From JALYYC01 sp963795805 (GTDB lineage: Bacteria; Chloroflexota; Dormibacteria; CF-121): DNA of 64,000 nt. Shown piece after piece: positions 26,883 through 34,967 of this stretch. The notes below the pieces were generated by a model that searched no databases, had not been told where the DNA came from, and saw nothing but the letters and a program-made list of their open reading frames with translations. How positions within the stretch are numbered: the first letter of the stretch is position 1; each line of letters starts with the position of its first letter. A program made the translations under genes and the position numbers. The stretch is taken from contig CAWCIV010000001.1 in the NCBI GenBank assembly GCA_963795805.1, positions 372,001-436,000 on the forward strand. Direction: 5' to 3'.

Positions 26883-28112
26883 TTGCCCCGTTTTAAATAC
26901 GTCACAGCACTCGACATCGGCACGACCAAGATCTGCTGCGTAGTCGGGGAACCGACTGAGCGCGGGATCAACATCCTCGGAGTCGGGGAGTCCCCCTCGG
27001 ACGGTCTGCGCCGTGGTGTGGTCGTCAATATGGAGAAGACGGTCCGGGGCATCACCCAGGCGATCGAGGCGGCGCAGCGCATGTGCGGCCACAAGATCGA
27101 ATCGGCCTATGTCGGCCTTGCCGGCACCCACGTCCTGAGCCAGAACAGCCGCGGCGTGATCGCCGTGGCGCGCTCCGATCGGGAGATCGGGCAGGAAGAC
27201 GTCAGCCGGGTGATCGACGCGGCGCGCGCCGTGTCGGTACCGAATGACCGCGAGATCATCCATGTGGTTCCTCGCGGGTACGTCGTGGATGGCCAGGAGG
27301 GCGTCAAAGACGCCGTCGGCATGTCCGGGGCGCGGCTCGAGGTGGAGACCCACATCATCACCGGGTCGCTCACCGCGGTGCAGAACGTCGTCAAGTGCGT
27401 GCACCAGTCCGGGATCAGCGTCGAAGACCTCGTGGTCCAGGTGCTCGCCTCCGCCGAGGCCGTCGTCAACGACAACGAGCTCGAGCTGGGCGTCGCGGTG
27501 GTCGACATCGGCGGTGGAACGACCGACGTCGCGCTCTTCACCGAGGGCAGCGTCGTCCACACCGCCGTGCTGCCGGTTGGGGCGATGCACGTGACCAACG
27601 ACATCGCCATCGGGCTGCGCACCACGCTCACGGAAGCCGAGATGCTGAAGGTGAACTACGGTCACGCGATCCCGGCCTGCATCCCGCGCGAGGAGATGGT
27701 CGAGCTGCACCAGATCGGGCAGGACCGCGTCCAGGTGGTGCCACGGCGGCACCTCGCCGAGATCATCGCGCCGCGGGCCCAGGAGATCCTGGACATGATC
27801 CGGCTGGAGATGCGTCGCGGTGGTCACGACGGCTTCCTTCCTGCCGGTGTCGTATTCACCGGGGGTGGCTGCCGTCTGCTCGGCTTCACGGAAGCAGCGC
27901 AAACGATCCTCGATCTCCCCGTCCGGATCGGCGCCCCGGCGCAGACCAGCGGGATGACGGATCAGGTCACCGGGCCTGCCTACGCGACCGCGATCGGCTT
28001 GCTCCGCTGGGGGACGAAGCTGCGCCATCAACAGAACGGACACGTTCCGGTCGGAGCTGGCATGTCCGCGGCGTACTCCCGTACGGTTCGCTGGCTTCGA
28101 GATTTCTTTTAA
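26883..28112 (+). CDS. ftsA: FtsA, actin-like membrane tether of FtsZ
   Basis: The 409-residue actin-fold ATPase carries TALDIGTTKICCVVGE (phosphate 1), a 1C domain insertion, VVDIGGGTTDVALF (phosphate 2) and VFTGGGCRLLGF (adenosine). The C-terminal end TVRWLRDFF is an amphipathic helix that anchors it in the membrane. The start is TTG 26883, preceded by AGGAAAGG. It recruits FtsZ to the membrane; ftsZ follows 14 bases later. Confidence 0.94.
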   Translation: MPRFKYVTALDIGTTKICCVVGEPTERGINILGVGESPSDGLRRGVVVNMEKTVRGITQAIEAAQRMCGHKIESAYVGLAGTHVLSQNSRGVIAVARSDREIGQEDVSRVIDAARAVSVPNDREIIHVVPRGYVVDGQEGVKDAVGMSGARLEVETHIITGSLTAVQNVVKCVHQSGISVEDLVVQVLASAEAVVNDNELELGVAVVDIGGGTTDVALFTEGSVVHTAVLPVGAMHVTNDIAIGLRTTLTEAEMLKVNYGHAIPACIPREEMVELHQIGQDRVQVVPRRHLAEIIAPRAQEILDMIRLEMRRGGHDGFLPAGVVFTGGGCRLLGFTEAAQTILDLPVRIGAPAQTSGMTDQVTGPAYATAIGLLRWGTKLRHQQNGHVPVGAGMSAAYSRTVRWLRDFF

Positions 28113-28114
28113 GG

Positions 28115-28121
28115 AAGGAGG
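28115..28121 (+). promoter_or_regulatory. Ribosome-binding site for the long FtsZ form
   Basis: A full AAGGAGG with a five-base spacer precedes ATG 28127. It sets the start of the 408-residue form of FtsZ. Confidence 0.7.
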
Positions 28122-28126
28122 CCGAT

Positions 28127-29353
28127 ATGGACGTAGAAGATCAGTTGCGAATGAAGGGCCTCGCGTCGCGGCCCGTGATCCCAGGCGATTACGGCGGAGG
28201 CCAGGGACCTCGCGTACCCGCCGAACGGTTCTTTAGGGCGCGCCTTGAGCGCGACAAGGAGGATTTAAGAATGCGCGAGACCGACCGCACGCTCGAAGGG
28301 AATGCACGCATCAAGGTCGTCGGCATTGGCGGCGGCGGCAGTAACGCCGTGAACCGGATGATCCGGTCCAAGCTGCGCGGGGTCGAGTTCATCGCGATCA
28401 ATACCGACCTCCAGGCGCTCGCCCATTCCGAAGCGCAGACCAAGATGAACATCGGCAAGAAGCTCACCCGAGGCCTCGGAGCCGGCGGCAATCCGACCAT
28501 TGGTCGCGAGGCCGCCGAGGAGAGCCAACAGGAACTGTCCGAACTGCTGCAGGGTGCCGACATGGTCTTCCTCACCGCCGGGATGGGTGGGGGAACCGGA
28601 TCCGGCGCGGCGCCGGTGGTCGCCGAGATTGCCCGGAACAATGGAGCGCTTACGATCGGCGTGGTCACCAAGCCGTTCACCTTCGAGGGAACACGCCGCC
28701 GGGCGATTGCGGAAGAATCGGCGACGACCCTTCGCGAAAAGGTCGACACCCTGATCATCATCCCCAACCAGCGGCTCCTCGACGTGACCGACAAGAAGGT
28801 GCCCTTCACCGAGGCACTCAAGATTGCCGATGACGTCCTTCGGCAAGGCGTGCAGGGCATCTCGGACCTGATCGTCCAGCCAGGCTTGATCAACCTCGAT
28901 TTCGCTGACGTCAAGGCGGTCATGTCGGGCCAGGGCGCCGCGCTGATGGGAATCGGCTTCGGCAGTGGAGACCAGCGGGCGGCGGATGCGGCCCGCGACG
29001 CCGTGGCCAGCCCGTTGCTTGAAACCTCGATCGACGGCGCCCGCGGGATCCTCTTCAACATCACCGGCGGCACCGACCTCACGCTGCACGAGGTGAACGA
29101 GGCCGCGGAGATCGTGCGTGCCTCAGCCGACAAGGACGCCAACATTATCTTCGGCACCGTCATCGACGAGAAGATGTCCGGCGAGGTCAAGATCACGGTG
29201 GTCGCCACCGGTTTCGTGACCGGGATCGAGCCCGGTCGGGAAATTGAGGAGCAGTACAGCCGCCCCGTGCCGGCGGAAGAGGTCCCCGCTTACAAGGGAG
29301 CCTTCGATCCGTCGAACCTCGACATCCCCGCGTTTCTTCGCGGTCGCCGCTAA
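28127..29353 (+). CDS. ftsZ: FtsZ, tubulin-like division GTPase (with N-terminal extension)
   Basis: The protein forms the Z-ring. It shows IKVVGIGGGGSNAVNRM, GAGGNPTIG, the GTP signature GGGTGSGAAP, PNQRLLDV and the C-terminal peptide DIPAFLRGRR that binds FtsA. From ATG 28127 it has 408 residues with an unusual 48-residue charged N-terminal extension. A second in-frame ATG at 28271, with its own perfect AAGGAGG, gives a 360-residue form whose N-terminus is of normal FtsZ length. Both starts look usable. A strong hairpin follows the stop. Confidence 0.95.
   Translation: MDVEDQLRMKGLASRPVIPGDYGGGQGPRVPAERFFRARLERDKEDLRMRETDRTLEGNARIKVVGIGGGGSNAVNRMIRSKLRGVEFIAINTDLQALAHSEAQTKMNIGKKLTRGLGAGGNPTIGREAAEESQQELSELLQGADMVFLTAGMGGGTGSGAAPVVAEIARNNGALTIGVVTKPFTFEGTRRRAIAEESATTLREKVDTLIIIPNQRLLDVTDKKVPFTEALKIADDVLRQGVQGISDLIVQPGLINLDFADVKAVMSGQGAALMGIGFGSGDQRAADAARDAVASPLLETSIDGARGILFNITGGTDLTLHEVNEAAEIVRASADKDANIIFGTVIDEKMSGEVKITVVATGFVTGIEPGREIEEQYSRPVPAEEVPAYKGAFDPSNLDIPAFLRGRR
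28256..28262 (+). promoter_or_regulatory. Internal ribosome-binding site for a short FtsZ form
   Basis: A second perfect AAGGAGG lies inside ftsZ, eight bases before in-frame ATG 28271 (MRETDRTLEG). The protein from here begins about 13 residues before the first strand of the GTPase, as in typical FtsZ. Confidence 0.65.
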
Positions 29354-29357
29354 CCTG

Positions 29358-29388
29358 CGCAAGGGGCGCCCCCTTCCCGCCCCTTGCG
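29358..29388 (+). terminator. Hairpin after ftsZ, end of dcw cluster
   Basis: An 11-base perfect stem (29358-29368 with 29378-29388) and a nine-base C/T loop directly follow the ftsZ stop. No T-run follows, only mixed T and C. It likely ends the ftsA-ftsZ transcript, since nrdR has its own promoter. Confidence 0.65.
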
Positions 29389-29418
29389 TCCTCTCCTCAG
29401 AACTGACGGACGTGGCCG

Positions 29419-29447
29419 TTGGCTTACACCACAATATGTGGGATACT
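29419..29447 (+). promoter_or_regulatory. nrdR promoter with a palindrome in the spacer
   Basis: TTGGCT (29419-29424), a 17-base spacer and GATACT (29442-29447) form a promoter whose start would be near 29454, two bases before the gene, so the mRNA may be nearly leaderless. The spacer holds CCACA-ATA-TGTGG (29429-29441). Its left ten bases recur inverted at 29466-29475, inside codons 4-7 of nrdR. Both could be binding sites for NrdR or another repressor. Confidence 0.5.
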
Positions 29448-29455
29448 GAGCTTGG

Positions 29456-29920
29456 ATGAAATGCCCATATTGTGGTCACGACGACTTGAAAGTCGTCGAT
29501 TCGCGGGACTCCGACACGGGAGAGTCGATCAGGCGGCGGCGGGAGTGCCTGGAGTGCACCAAGCGATTCACCACCTACGAGCGTATCGAGGCCGTGCCGC
29601 TCTATGTCATGAAGAAGGATGGGCGACGCGAGGATTTCGACCGGCAGAAGCTCTTTGGTGGCCTGATGAAGGCCACCACCAAGCGGGAGATCTCCCCGAG
29701 CGCGGTGGAGCGCGTCGTCGATGAGATCGAGGCCGAGCTCCGTACAAAAGGGAAAGTTGAGATTCCCTCACGGGAGGTCGGCGAGTTGGTCATGGACAAG
29801 CTGCGCGCGCTCGACGAGGTCGCCTACATCCGCTTCGCATCGGTGTATCGCTCCTTCATGGACCTGCAGGAAGTGAAGAGCGAGATTGACCAGCTTCTAA
29901 GTCGCGAAAAGCGGGGCTGA
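29456..29920 (+). CDS. nrdR: NrdR, transcriptional repressor of ribonucleotide reductase
   Basis: The 154-residue protein has an N-terminal zinc ribbon (CPYCGHDDLKVVDSR ... CLECTKRFTTYE) and an ATP-cone (LYVMKKDGRREDFDRQKL). It senses ATP and dATP and represses nrd genes. Length and motifs are standard. No strong ribosome-binding site precedes ATG 29456. Confidence 0.96.
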   Translation: MKCPYCGHDDLKVVDSRDSDTGESIRRRRECLECTKRFTTYERIEAVPLYVMKKDGRREDFDRQKLFGGLMKATTKREISPSAVERVVDEIEAELRTKGKVEIPSREVGELVMDKLRALDEVAYIRFASVYRSFMDLQEVKSEIDQLLSREKRG

Positions 29921-30660
29921 CCGTCGACGCGCTCGAGCTCGCGACCGTTGTTCGCCACCCCGGGTTCGGGGCCGCGCATGGATTCTCGACGACCGCGCTC
30001 GGCTCGATGGGCCTGAACGGTGCGACCGACCCCGCCGTGGTGCTGCGCCGGCGCGACCAGCTGGCTCGCGAGATCGGATTTGACTCAGGCCGCGCGCTCT
30101 TCACCGTGCAGGAGCACGGCGCGTTCGTGCGGGCGTTTCACCGGGATGCCCCGGAGGGGGGTCAGTGCGTCCTCGGGACCGATGCCCTCGCCACCGACGT
30201 GCCGGGCCAGGCCCTCGTGACCTATCACGCCGACTGCTTTCCCGTGTGCTTCCTCAACCGGCGGCTGGGCCTGGTGGCCGCCGCGCACGCCGGTTGGCGG
30301 GGAACGCTTGCCGGGGTCGCGACGCAAACGGTCCAGGCGATGCACCTCGCCTATGGGAGCGAACCCGACGACCTCGAGGTCTTGATCGGGCCGGGCATCT
30401 GCGCCAGCTGCTACCAGGTCGGGCGTGACGTGGCGGATAGGTTTGTCGAGCGCTACGGTCGCGAAGCCCGATATCTGACGAACCGGAACGGCAAGCCGCA
30501 ACTCGATCTCGCGGCCGCGATCCGCCTGCAGCTCGAGGACGCCGGCGTGCCCGTTGACGCGATCGAGGCGACCGGCTGGTGCACGGGGGAGGATCCGCGC
30601 TGGTTTTCGCACCGGGGCGGTCGCGAGGGACGCTTCCTGGCCGCGATCGTGGCCCCTTGA
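29917..30660 (+). CDS. pgeF: Peptidoglycan editing factor PgeF / multicopper polyphenol oxidase-like (YfiH family)
   Basis: The product shows HGFST near the N-terminus, TYHADCFPVCF, AAHAGWRGTLAG and IGPGICASCYQVG, the purine-nucleosidase/PgeF signatures with Cys and His metal ligands. The first ATG (30007) lies after the conserved HGFST, and no ATG, GTG or TTG occurs in frame back to inside nrdR. The only start-like codon is CTG 29917, which overlaps the nrdR stop as CTGA and gives a normal 247-residue protein. CTG initiation is therefore likely. Confidence 0.88.
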   Translation: MTVDALELATVVRHPGFGAAHGFSTTALGSMGLNGATDPAVVLRRRDQLAREIGFDSGRALFTVQEHGAFVRAFHRDAPEGGQCVLGTDALATDVPGQALVTYHADCFPVCFLNRRLGLVAAAHAGWRGTLAGVATQTVQAMHLAYGSEPDDLEVLIGPGICASCYQVGRDVADRFVERYGREARYLTNRNGKPQLDLAAAIRLQLEDAGVPVDAIEATGWCTGEDPRWFSHRGGREGRFLAAIVAP

Positions 30661-31342
30661 GACTGGGCACGCGACGCTAGCCGAAAACCTGGCACAGGTC
30701 CGGTCGGGGATCGACGCGCATGCCGCGCGCGCGGGTCGAAATCCAGGCGACGTCTCGATTGTGGCCGTGACCAAGACGCTCCCCGACGTCCGGATCAGGG
30801 AGGCGGTCGCGGCCGGCCTGCGTGTCTTCGGCGAGAACCGCGTTCAGGAGGCGATGCCGAAGATCGAGGCGATCGGCCCGGAGCAGGTGACCTGGCACTT
30901 GATTGGACACCTGCAGCGCAACAAAGTCCGCTTCATCGAAGGGCACTTCGCCATGGTGCAGTCGATCGACGGCGTCGACCTGGTGAAGACGCTCGACCAG
31001 CGGCTTACGCGTGCACTCGACGTTCTGATCGAGGTGAACGTGGGCGAGGAGCCGCAAAAGACCGGGGCGGTCCCATCCGACCTGGTGGCGATCGCCGAAG
31101 CGGTCAGAAGCTCGGGCCGATTGCGGCTGCGAGGCCTCATGACGGTAGCTCCCCAGTTCCCGGATCCGGAGCGGGCCCGCCCGATTTTCCGGCGCCTGGC
31201 CGGGTTGCGGACCGAGCTGGCGGAGCGGCTCGCGACGCCGTTACCTATCCTTTCTATGGGGATGACTGACGACTACGGTGTCGCGATCGAGGAAGGTGCG
31301 ACCATGCTGCGCCTGGGCCGCGCGCTGTTCGGGGCCCGCTGA
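30554..31342 (+). CDS. PLP-binding YggS family protein (PLP homeostasis)
   Basis: The protein has the YggS features AENLAQVRSGI, IVAVTKT with the PLP Lys, FGENRVQEA, WHLIGHLQRNKVR, SIDG and SMGMTDDYGVAIEEGATMLRLG. It keeps free PLP low and is usually next to yggT, as here. The start is uncertain: TTG 30554 is the only ordinary start in frame but lies 107 bases inside pgeF. Homologues begin just before AENL, near 30674-30689, where only non-standard codons (including CTG 30689) occur. The coordinates give the largest frame. Confidence 0.85.
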   Translation: MTRSRRPAGARGRIRAGFRTGAVARDASWPRSWPLETGHATLAENLAQVRSGIDAHAARAGRNPGDVSIVAVTKTLPDVRIREAVAAGLRVFGENRVQEAMPKIEAIGPEQVTWHLIGHLQRNKVRFIEGHFAMVQSIDGVDLVKTLDQRLTRALDVLIEVNVGEEPQKTGAVPSDLVAIAEAVRSSGRLRLRGLMTVAPQFPDPERARPIFRRLAGLRTELAERLATPLPILSMGMTDDYGVAIEEGATMLRLGRALFGAR

Positions 31343-31347
31343 GTCCG

Positions 31348-31602
31348 GTGCAGACCGTCATCAGCTACCTGCATAGCTTTGCCCAGGTTCTCGTCTACCT
31401 CTACATCACCGCGATCGTGGCGCGGGCGGCGGCCTCGTGGTTCGTCCGGGATTTCCGAAGCGCGCTGATGAGCTTTCTCGTGGACGTCACCGAGCCGGTG
31501 CTCGCCCCAGTCCGGCGCATCATCCCCAGCGGTATGGGCATCGATTTCTCGCCCATGATCGCGATCGTCGTCCTCTACGTCGTGGGCCAGTTCCTCGCCT
31601 GA
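31348..31602 (+). CDS. YggT family membrane protein
   Basis: The 84-residue product has two membrane helices and the YggT signature: a first helix ending in ARAAASWF and EPVLAPVRRIIPSGMGIDFSPMIAI before the second helix. Members are linked to membrane-protein assembly and osmotic stress, and sit near yggS and division genes. Starts at GTG 31348, five bases after yggS. Confidence 0.88.
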   Translation: MQTVISYLHSFAQVLVYLYITAIVARAAASWFVRDFRSALMSFLVDVTEPVLAPVRRIIPSGMGIDFSPMIAIVVLYVVGQFLA

Positions 31603-31627
31603 TTCCTTCCCACTAGAATTGGCGACC

Positions 31628-34501
31628 ATGTTCGAGGAGGTGTCGACGCGTGTCAACTTTCCGGAGCTCGAGATGGACGTTCTGCGTTTCTGGAAAGAGG
31701 GAGACATCTTCCATCGAAGCCTGAAGCAGCGGGAGGGGAAGCCCGCCTTCGTCTTCTACGAAGGCCCGCCAACCGCGAACAACCTCCCTGGGATCCACCA
31801 CGTGCTGGCCCGTGCCCTCAAGGACCTCTTCCCGCGCTATAAGACCATGCGCGGCCTCTATGTCGATCGGAAAGCGGGCTGGGACACCCATGGCCTACCG
31901 GTCGAGATCGAGGTGGAGAAGCAACTCAAGTTCACCGGCAAGCAGGACATCGAGCGATACGGCATCGAGGCCTTCAACAAGCTATGCCGCGAAAGCGTCT
32001 TCAAGTACATCGGCCAGTTCACTGAAGTGACCGAGCGCATGGGCTACTGGGTGGACCTGGACCAGGCCTACCGGACGCTCGACACGACGTACATGGAGAG
32101 CGTCTGGTGGATCCTCAAGCAGATCTGGGACAAGGAGCTCCTTTTCCAGGGGTTCAAGGTCGTGCCCTACTGCCCGCGCGACCAGACACCCTTATCGAGC
32201 CACGAGCTCGCCCAGGGCTACCGCGATGACACCGAGGACCCGTCCGTCTACGTGAAGTTCGAGCTCGAAGATGAGCCGAGGACGTACTTCCTCGCCTGGA
32301 CGACGACGCCGTGGACCCTTCCGGGCAACGTCGCGCTGGCAGTCGGGCTCGATATCCCCTACGTTCGGGTTCGCCAGGGCGAAGACCGGCTCATCCTCGC
32401 AAAAGCGCGGCTCGCGGTTCTGCAGGGTGAGTACCAGGTCGAGGCGGAACTGGATGCCCGCTCGCTGCTCGGCAAACGATACAAGCCCCTCTACCGCTAC
32501 CTTCTTCCCGACAAGCCGGCCTTCTACGTGGTGGACGCCGACTTCGTTTCCGTGGCGGACGGGACCGGGATCGTTCACACCGCCGCCGCGTACGGTGTCG
32601 ACGACCTCGAACTCTGCCTCAAGAAGGGCATCCCGGTGCGCCACGTCGTCGACCTGCAGGGCAAGTTCATGCCCGAGGTCGAGCCGTTTGCCGGTCTCTT
32701 CGTCAAGAAGGCCGACCCGAAGATCATCGAGGATCTCACCGGTCGCGGGCTCATGTACCGCGCTGAGACGATCCGCCACACCTATCCCTTCTGCTGGCGG
32801 TGCGGCACGCCACTCCTTTACTACGCGCTGACGTCATGGTTCATCAAGACCACCGCAATCAAGGATCAGCTGATCCGCAACAACCGCCAGGTCAACTGGA
32901 CACCGGCCTTCGTGGGCACGGGCCGCATGGGTAACTGGCTCGAGACACTGGTTGACTGGTCGCTGTCGCGCTGGCGCTACTGGGGTACCCCGTTGCCCAT
33001 CTGGGTCTGCGAGCTTTGCGGGCAGCAGCGCTGTGTCGGCTCGGTCGCCGAACTCGGCCTCACGCTGCAGGACGACCTCCACCGGCCCTACATCGACCGG
33101 GTCACGCTGTCGTGCGAGCAATGCCAGGGCGTGATGCGCCGGATCCCGGACCTGATCGACGTCTGGTTCGATTCCGGGAGCATGCCGGTCGCCCAGTATC
33201 ACTACCCGTTCGAAAACGTCGACCTGTTCGCCCAGCGCTTCCCGGCGGATTACATCGCCGAGGGGCTGGACCAGACCCGCGGCTGGTTCTTCAGCCTACT
33301 CGCGATCAGCACCACCCTCTTCGATCAACCGGCGTTCAAGAACGTGATCGTGAACGGGACGGTGCTGGACAAACAGGGCCGCAAGATGAGCAAGTCGTTG
33401 AAGAATTCGGTCGACCCGATGGAGGTCATGAACAAATTCGGCGCCGACGCGACCCGTTGGTACTTTTTCAGCGCGGTCGCCATCGGGAACGACTATCGCT
33501 TCGACCTGAGCGCGGTCCAGGACGTGGTGCGCCGGTTCCTGCTGATCCTCTGGAACACCTACGGGTTCTTTGCCAATTACGCGCGCCTTGACGGCTTCCA
33601 GCCGGACGGCGCGGTTGTGCCGGTCGCGGAGCGTGCCTCACTCGACCGCTGGCTCCTTGCGGAGCTGGGCTCGACGATCGCCGAGGTCCAGAAAGCGCTG
33701 GACGTATACGACCCACCGACGGCGGCGCGCCGGCTCGAGGCGTTCGTGCTCGACCTGTCCACCTGGTATGTGCGCCGCTCCAGACGGCGCTTCTGGAAGT
33801 CGGAATCCGACCAGGACAAGCGCTGCGCCTACCAGACGCTCTACCAGGTCCTCGTCAGCCTCACGCAGCTGCTGGCGCCCTTCATGCCGTTTCTCTCGGA
33901 GGCGATGTATCGGAACCTGGCGGCGGGGAAGGGGGGACGGCCGGACAGCGTGCACCTCTGCGACTGGCCGCTCGCCGAGCCCTCCTGGGCGGACGAGCCG
34001 CTCCGGCAGGAGATGGCCACGGTTCGGCGGCTCGTCGCGAACGGCCTGGCCGCCCGCAACGCCGCCGGTATCAAGGTCCGGCAGCCCTTGCGCTCGGTCC
34101 AGATCGCGGACCGGCCGCTTCGGCCGGAGCTCGAGGGCATCCTCCTCGAGGAGCTCAACATCAAGAGCGCGAGCTACGCCGGGGATGGCGGCGCGCTGAC
34201 GCTCGATACCGAGATCGACGAGGAGCTCAAGCTCGAAGGCCTCGCCCGCGACCTGGTCCGCAAGATCCAGGAACTTCGTAAACAATCGGGCTTTTCCGTC
34301 GAGGACCGGATCCGGCTCACCTATGACGGTGAGGGGCCGCTGGTCGCCGCGATCGAGCGCTGGCGCGACTTCATCGCCACCGAGGCGCTGGCCGTGGCGG
34401 TCACGCGCGGGGCTGCCCCTGATGGCGCATCGAGCGAAACGCTTCGCATCGAGGGGAACGAGCTGGCCGTCAGCGTTGCCCGGGTGGCTCACGCTGCGTA
34501 A
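31628..34501 (+). CDS. ileS: Isoleucyl-tRNA synthetase (IleS2-like type)
   Basis: A class I synthetase of 957 residues. The HIGH-equivalent is PGIHHVLAR after YEGPPTANN, the KMSKS loop is GRKMSKSLKN, and GWDTHGLPVEIEVEK is typical of the bacterial group related to eukaryotic IleRS (mupirocin-insensitive type). The CP1 editing domain lies at about 190-400, with WTTTPWTLPGN. The C-terminal anticodon domain ends without the extra zinc module of E. coli-type IleS. ATG 31628 is preferred over TTG 31619. Confidence 0.94.
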   Translation: MFEEVSTRVNFPELEMDVLRFWKEGDIFHRSLKQREGKPAFVFYEGPPTANNLPGIHHVLARALKDLFPRYKTMRGLYVDRKAGWDTHGLPVEIEVEKQLKFTGKQDIERYGIEAFNKLCRESVFKYIGQFTEVTERMGYWVDLDQAYRTLDTTYMESVWWILKQIWDKELLFQGFKVVPYCPRDQTPLSSHELAQGYRDDTEDPSVYVKFELEDEPRTYFLAWTTTPWTLPGNVALAVGLDIPYVRVRQGEDRLILAKARLAVLQGEYQVEAELDARSLLGKRYKPLYRYLLPDKPAFYVVDADFVSVADGTGIVHTAAAYGVDDLELCLKKGIPVRHVVDLQGKFMPEVEPFAGLFVKKADPKIIEDLTGRGLMYRAETIRHTYPFCWRCGTPLLYYALTSWFIKTTAIKDQLIRNNRQVNWTPAFVGTGRMGNWLETLVDWSLSRWRYWGTPLPIWVCELCGQQRCVGSVAELGLTLQDDLHRPYIDRVTLSCEQCQGVMRRIPDLIDVWFDSGSMPVAQYHYPFENVDLFAQRFPADYIAEGLDQTRGWFFSLLAISTTLFDQPAFKNVIVNGTVLDKQGRKMSKSLKNSVDPMEVMNKFGADATRWYFFSAVAIGNDYRFDLSAVQDVVRRFLLILWNTYGFFANYARLDGFQPDGAVVPVAERASLDRWLLAELGSTIAEVQKALDVYDPPTAARRLEAFVLDLSTWYVRRSRRRFWKSESDQDKRCAYQTLYQVLVSLTQLLAPFMPFLSEAMYRNLAAGKGGRPDSVHLCDWPLAEPSWADEPLRQEMATVRRLVANGLAARNAAGIKVRQPLRSVQIADRPLRPELEGILLEELNIKSASYAGDGGALTLDTEIDEELKLEGLARDLVRKIQELRKQSGFSVEDRIRLTYDGEGPLVAAIERWRDFIATEALAVAVTRGAAPDGASSETLRIEGNELAVSVARVAHAA

Positions 34502-34967
34502 GGTCAGGAGCTACGCGTTCTTGGCGGCGATTGCCGCGGTGGTCATCGTCGTCGACCGGATCACCAAGCTGTACATCGAGCGCCGCTTCGGCGTCCCCTA
34601 TGGGCCGCGACAGATTCTGGATCACGTGCTCTTCCTCACGGTGACCCGGAACAGCGGGGCGGCGTTCGGGCTCTTCCAGAGCTTTACGCTCGGATTTCTG
34701 GCGGTGTCGATCGTGGTGCTCGCCGGGATTCTCATCTATTACTGGCGATTGCCGGCCGGCGACTGGTCTGCCCGTCTCGGCCTGGCGCTGGTCTTCGGGG
34801 GAGCGCTCGCCAATGCCTATGACCGCCTCGTCAAGGGCTCGGTCGTCGACTTCATCCAGGTGCCGCATTGGCCCATCTTCAACGTCGCGGACTCGTCGAT
34901 CAGCGTTGGCGTCGTCGTGCTGGTGCTGGGCGGCCTCCTGCGGAGTGGGCGCGCGCGCCACGCGTGA
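34476..34967 (+). CDS. lspA: Lipoprotein signal peptidase II
   Basis: The 163-residue protein has four membrane helices and both catalytic Asp motifs: ANAYDRLVKGSVVDFI and FNVADSSISVG; VDRITK and RNSGAAFG also match. It cleaves prolipoprotein signal peptides in the membrane. The start is unclear: TTG 34476 overlaps ileS by 26 bases, while CTG 34494 (LRKVRSY) is the codon nearest to where homologues start. A lipoprotein substrate gene is in this window (42775-43344). Confidence 0.9.
   Translation: MPGWLTLRKVRSYAFLAAIAAVVIVVDRITKLYIERRFGVPYGPRQILDHVLFLTVTRNSGAAFGLFQSFTLGFLAVSIVVLAGILIYYWRLPAGDWSARLGLALVFGGALANAYDRLVKGSVVDFIQVPHWPIFNVADSSISVGVVVLVLGGLLRSGRARHA

Noticed and set aside
26505..28043. 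A 512-codon minus-strand frame opposite ftsA.
   Set aside because: Covers the ftsA promoter and coding region and shows only shadow composition.
31343..31627. T-box leader upstream of ileS.
   Set aside because: yggT fills the space and only 25 bases remain before ileS.
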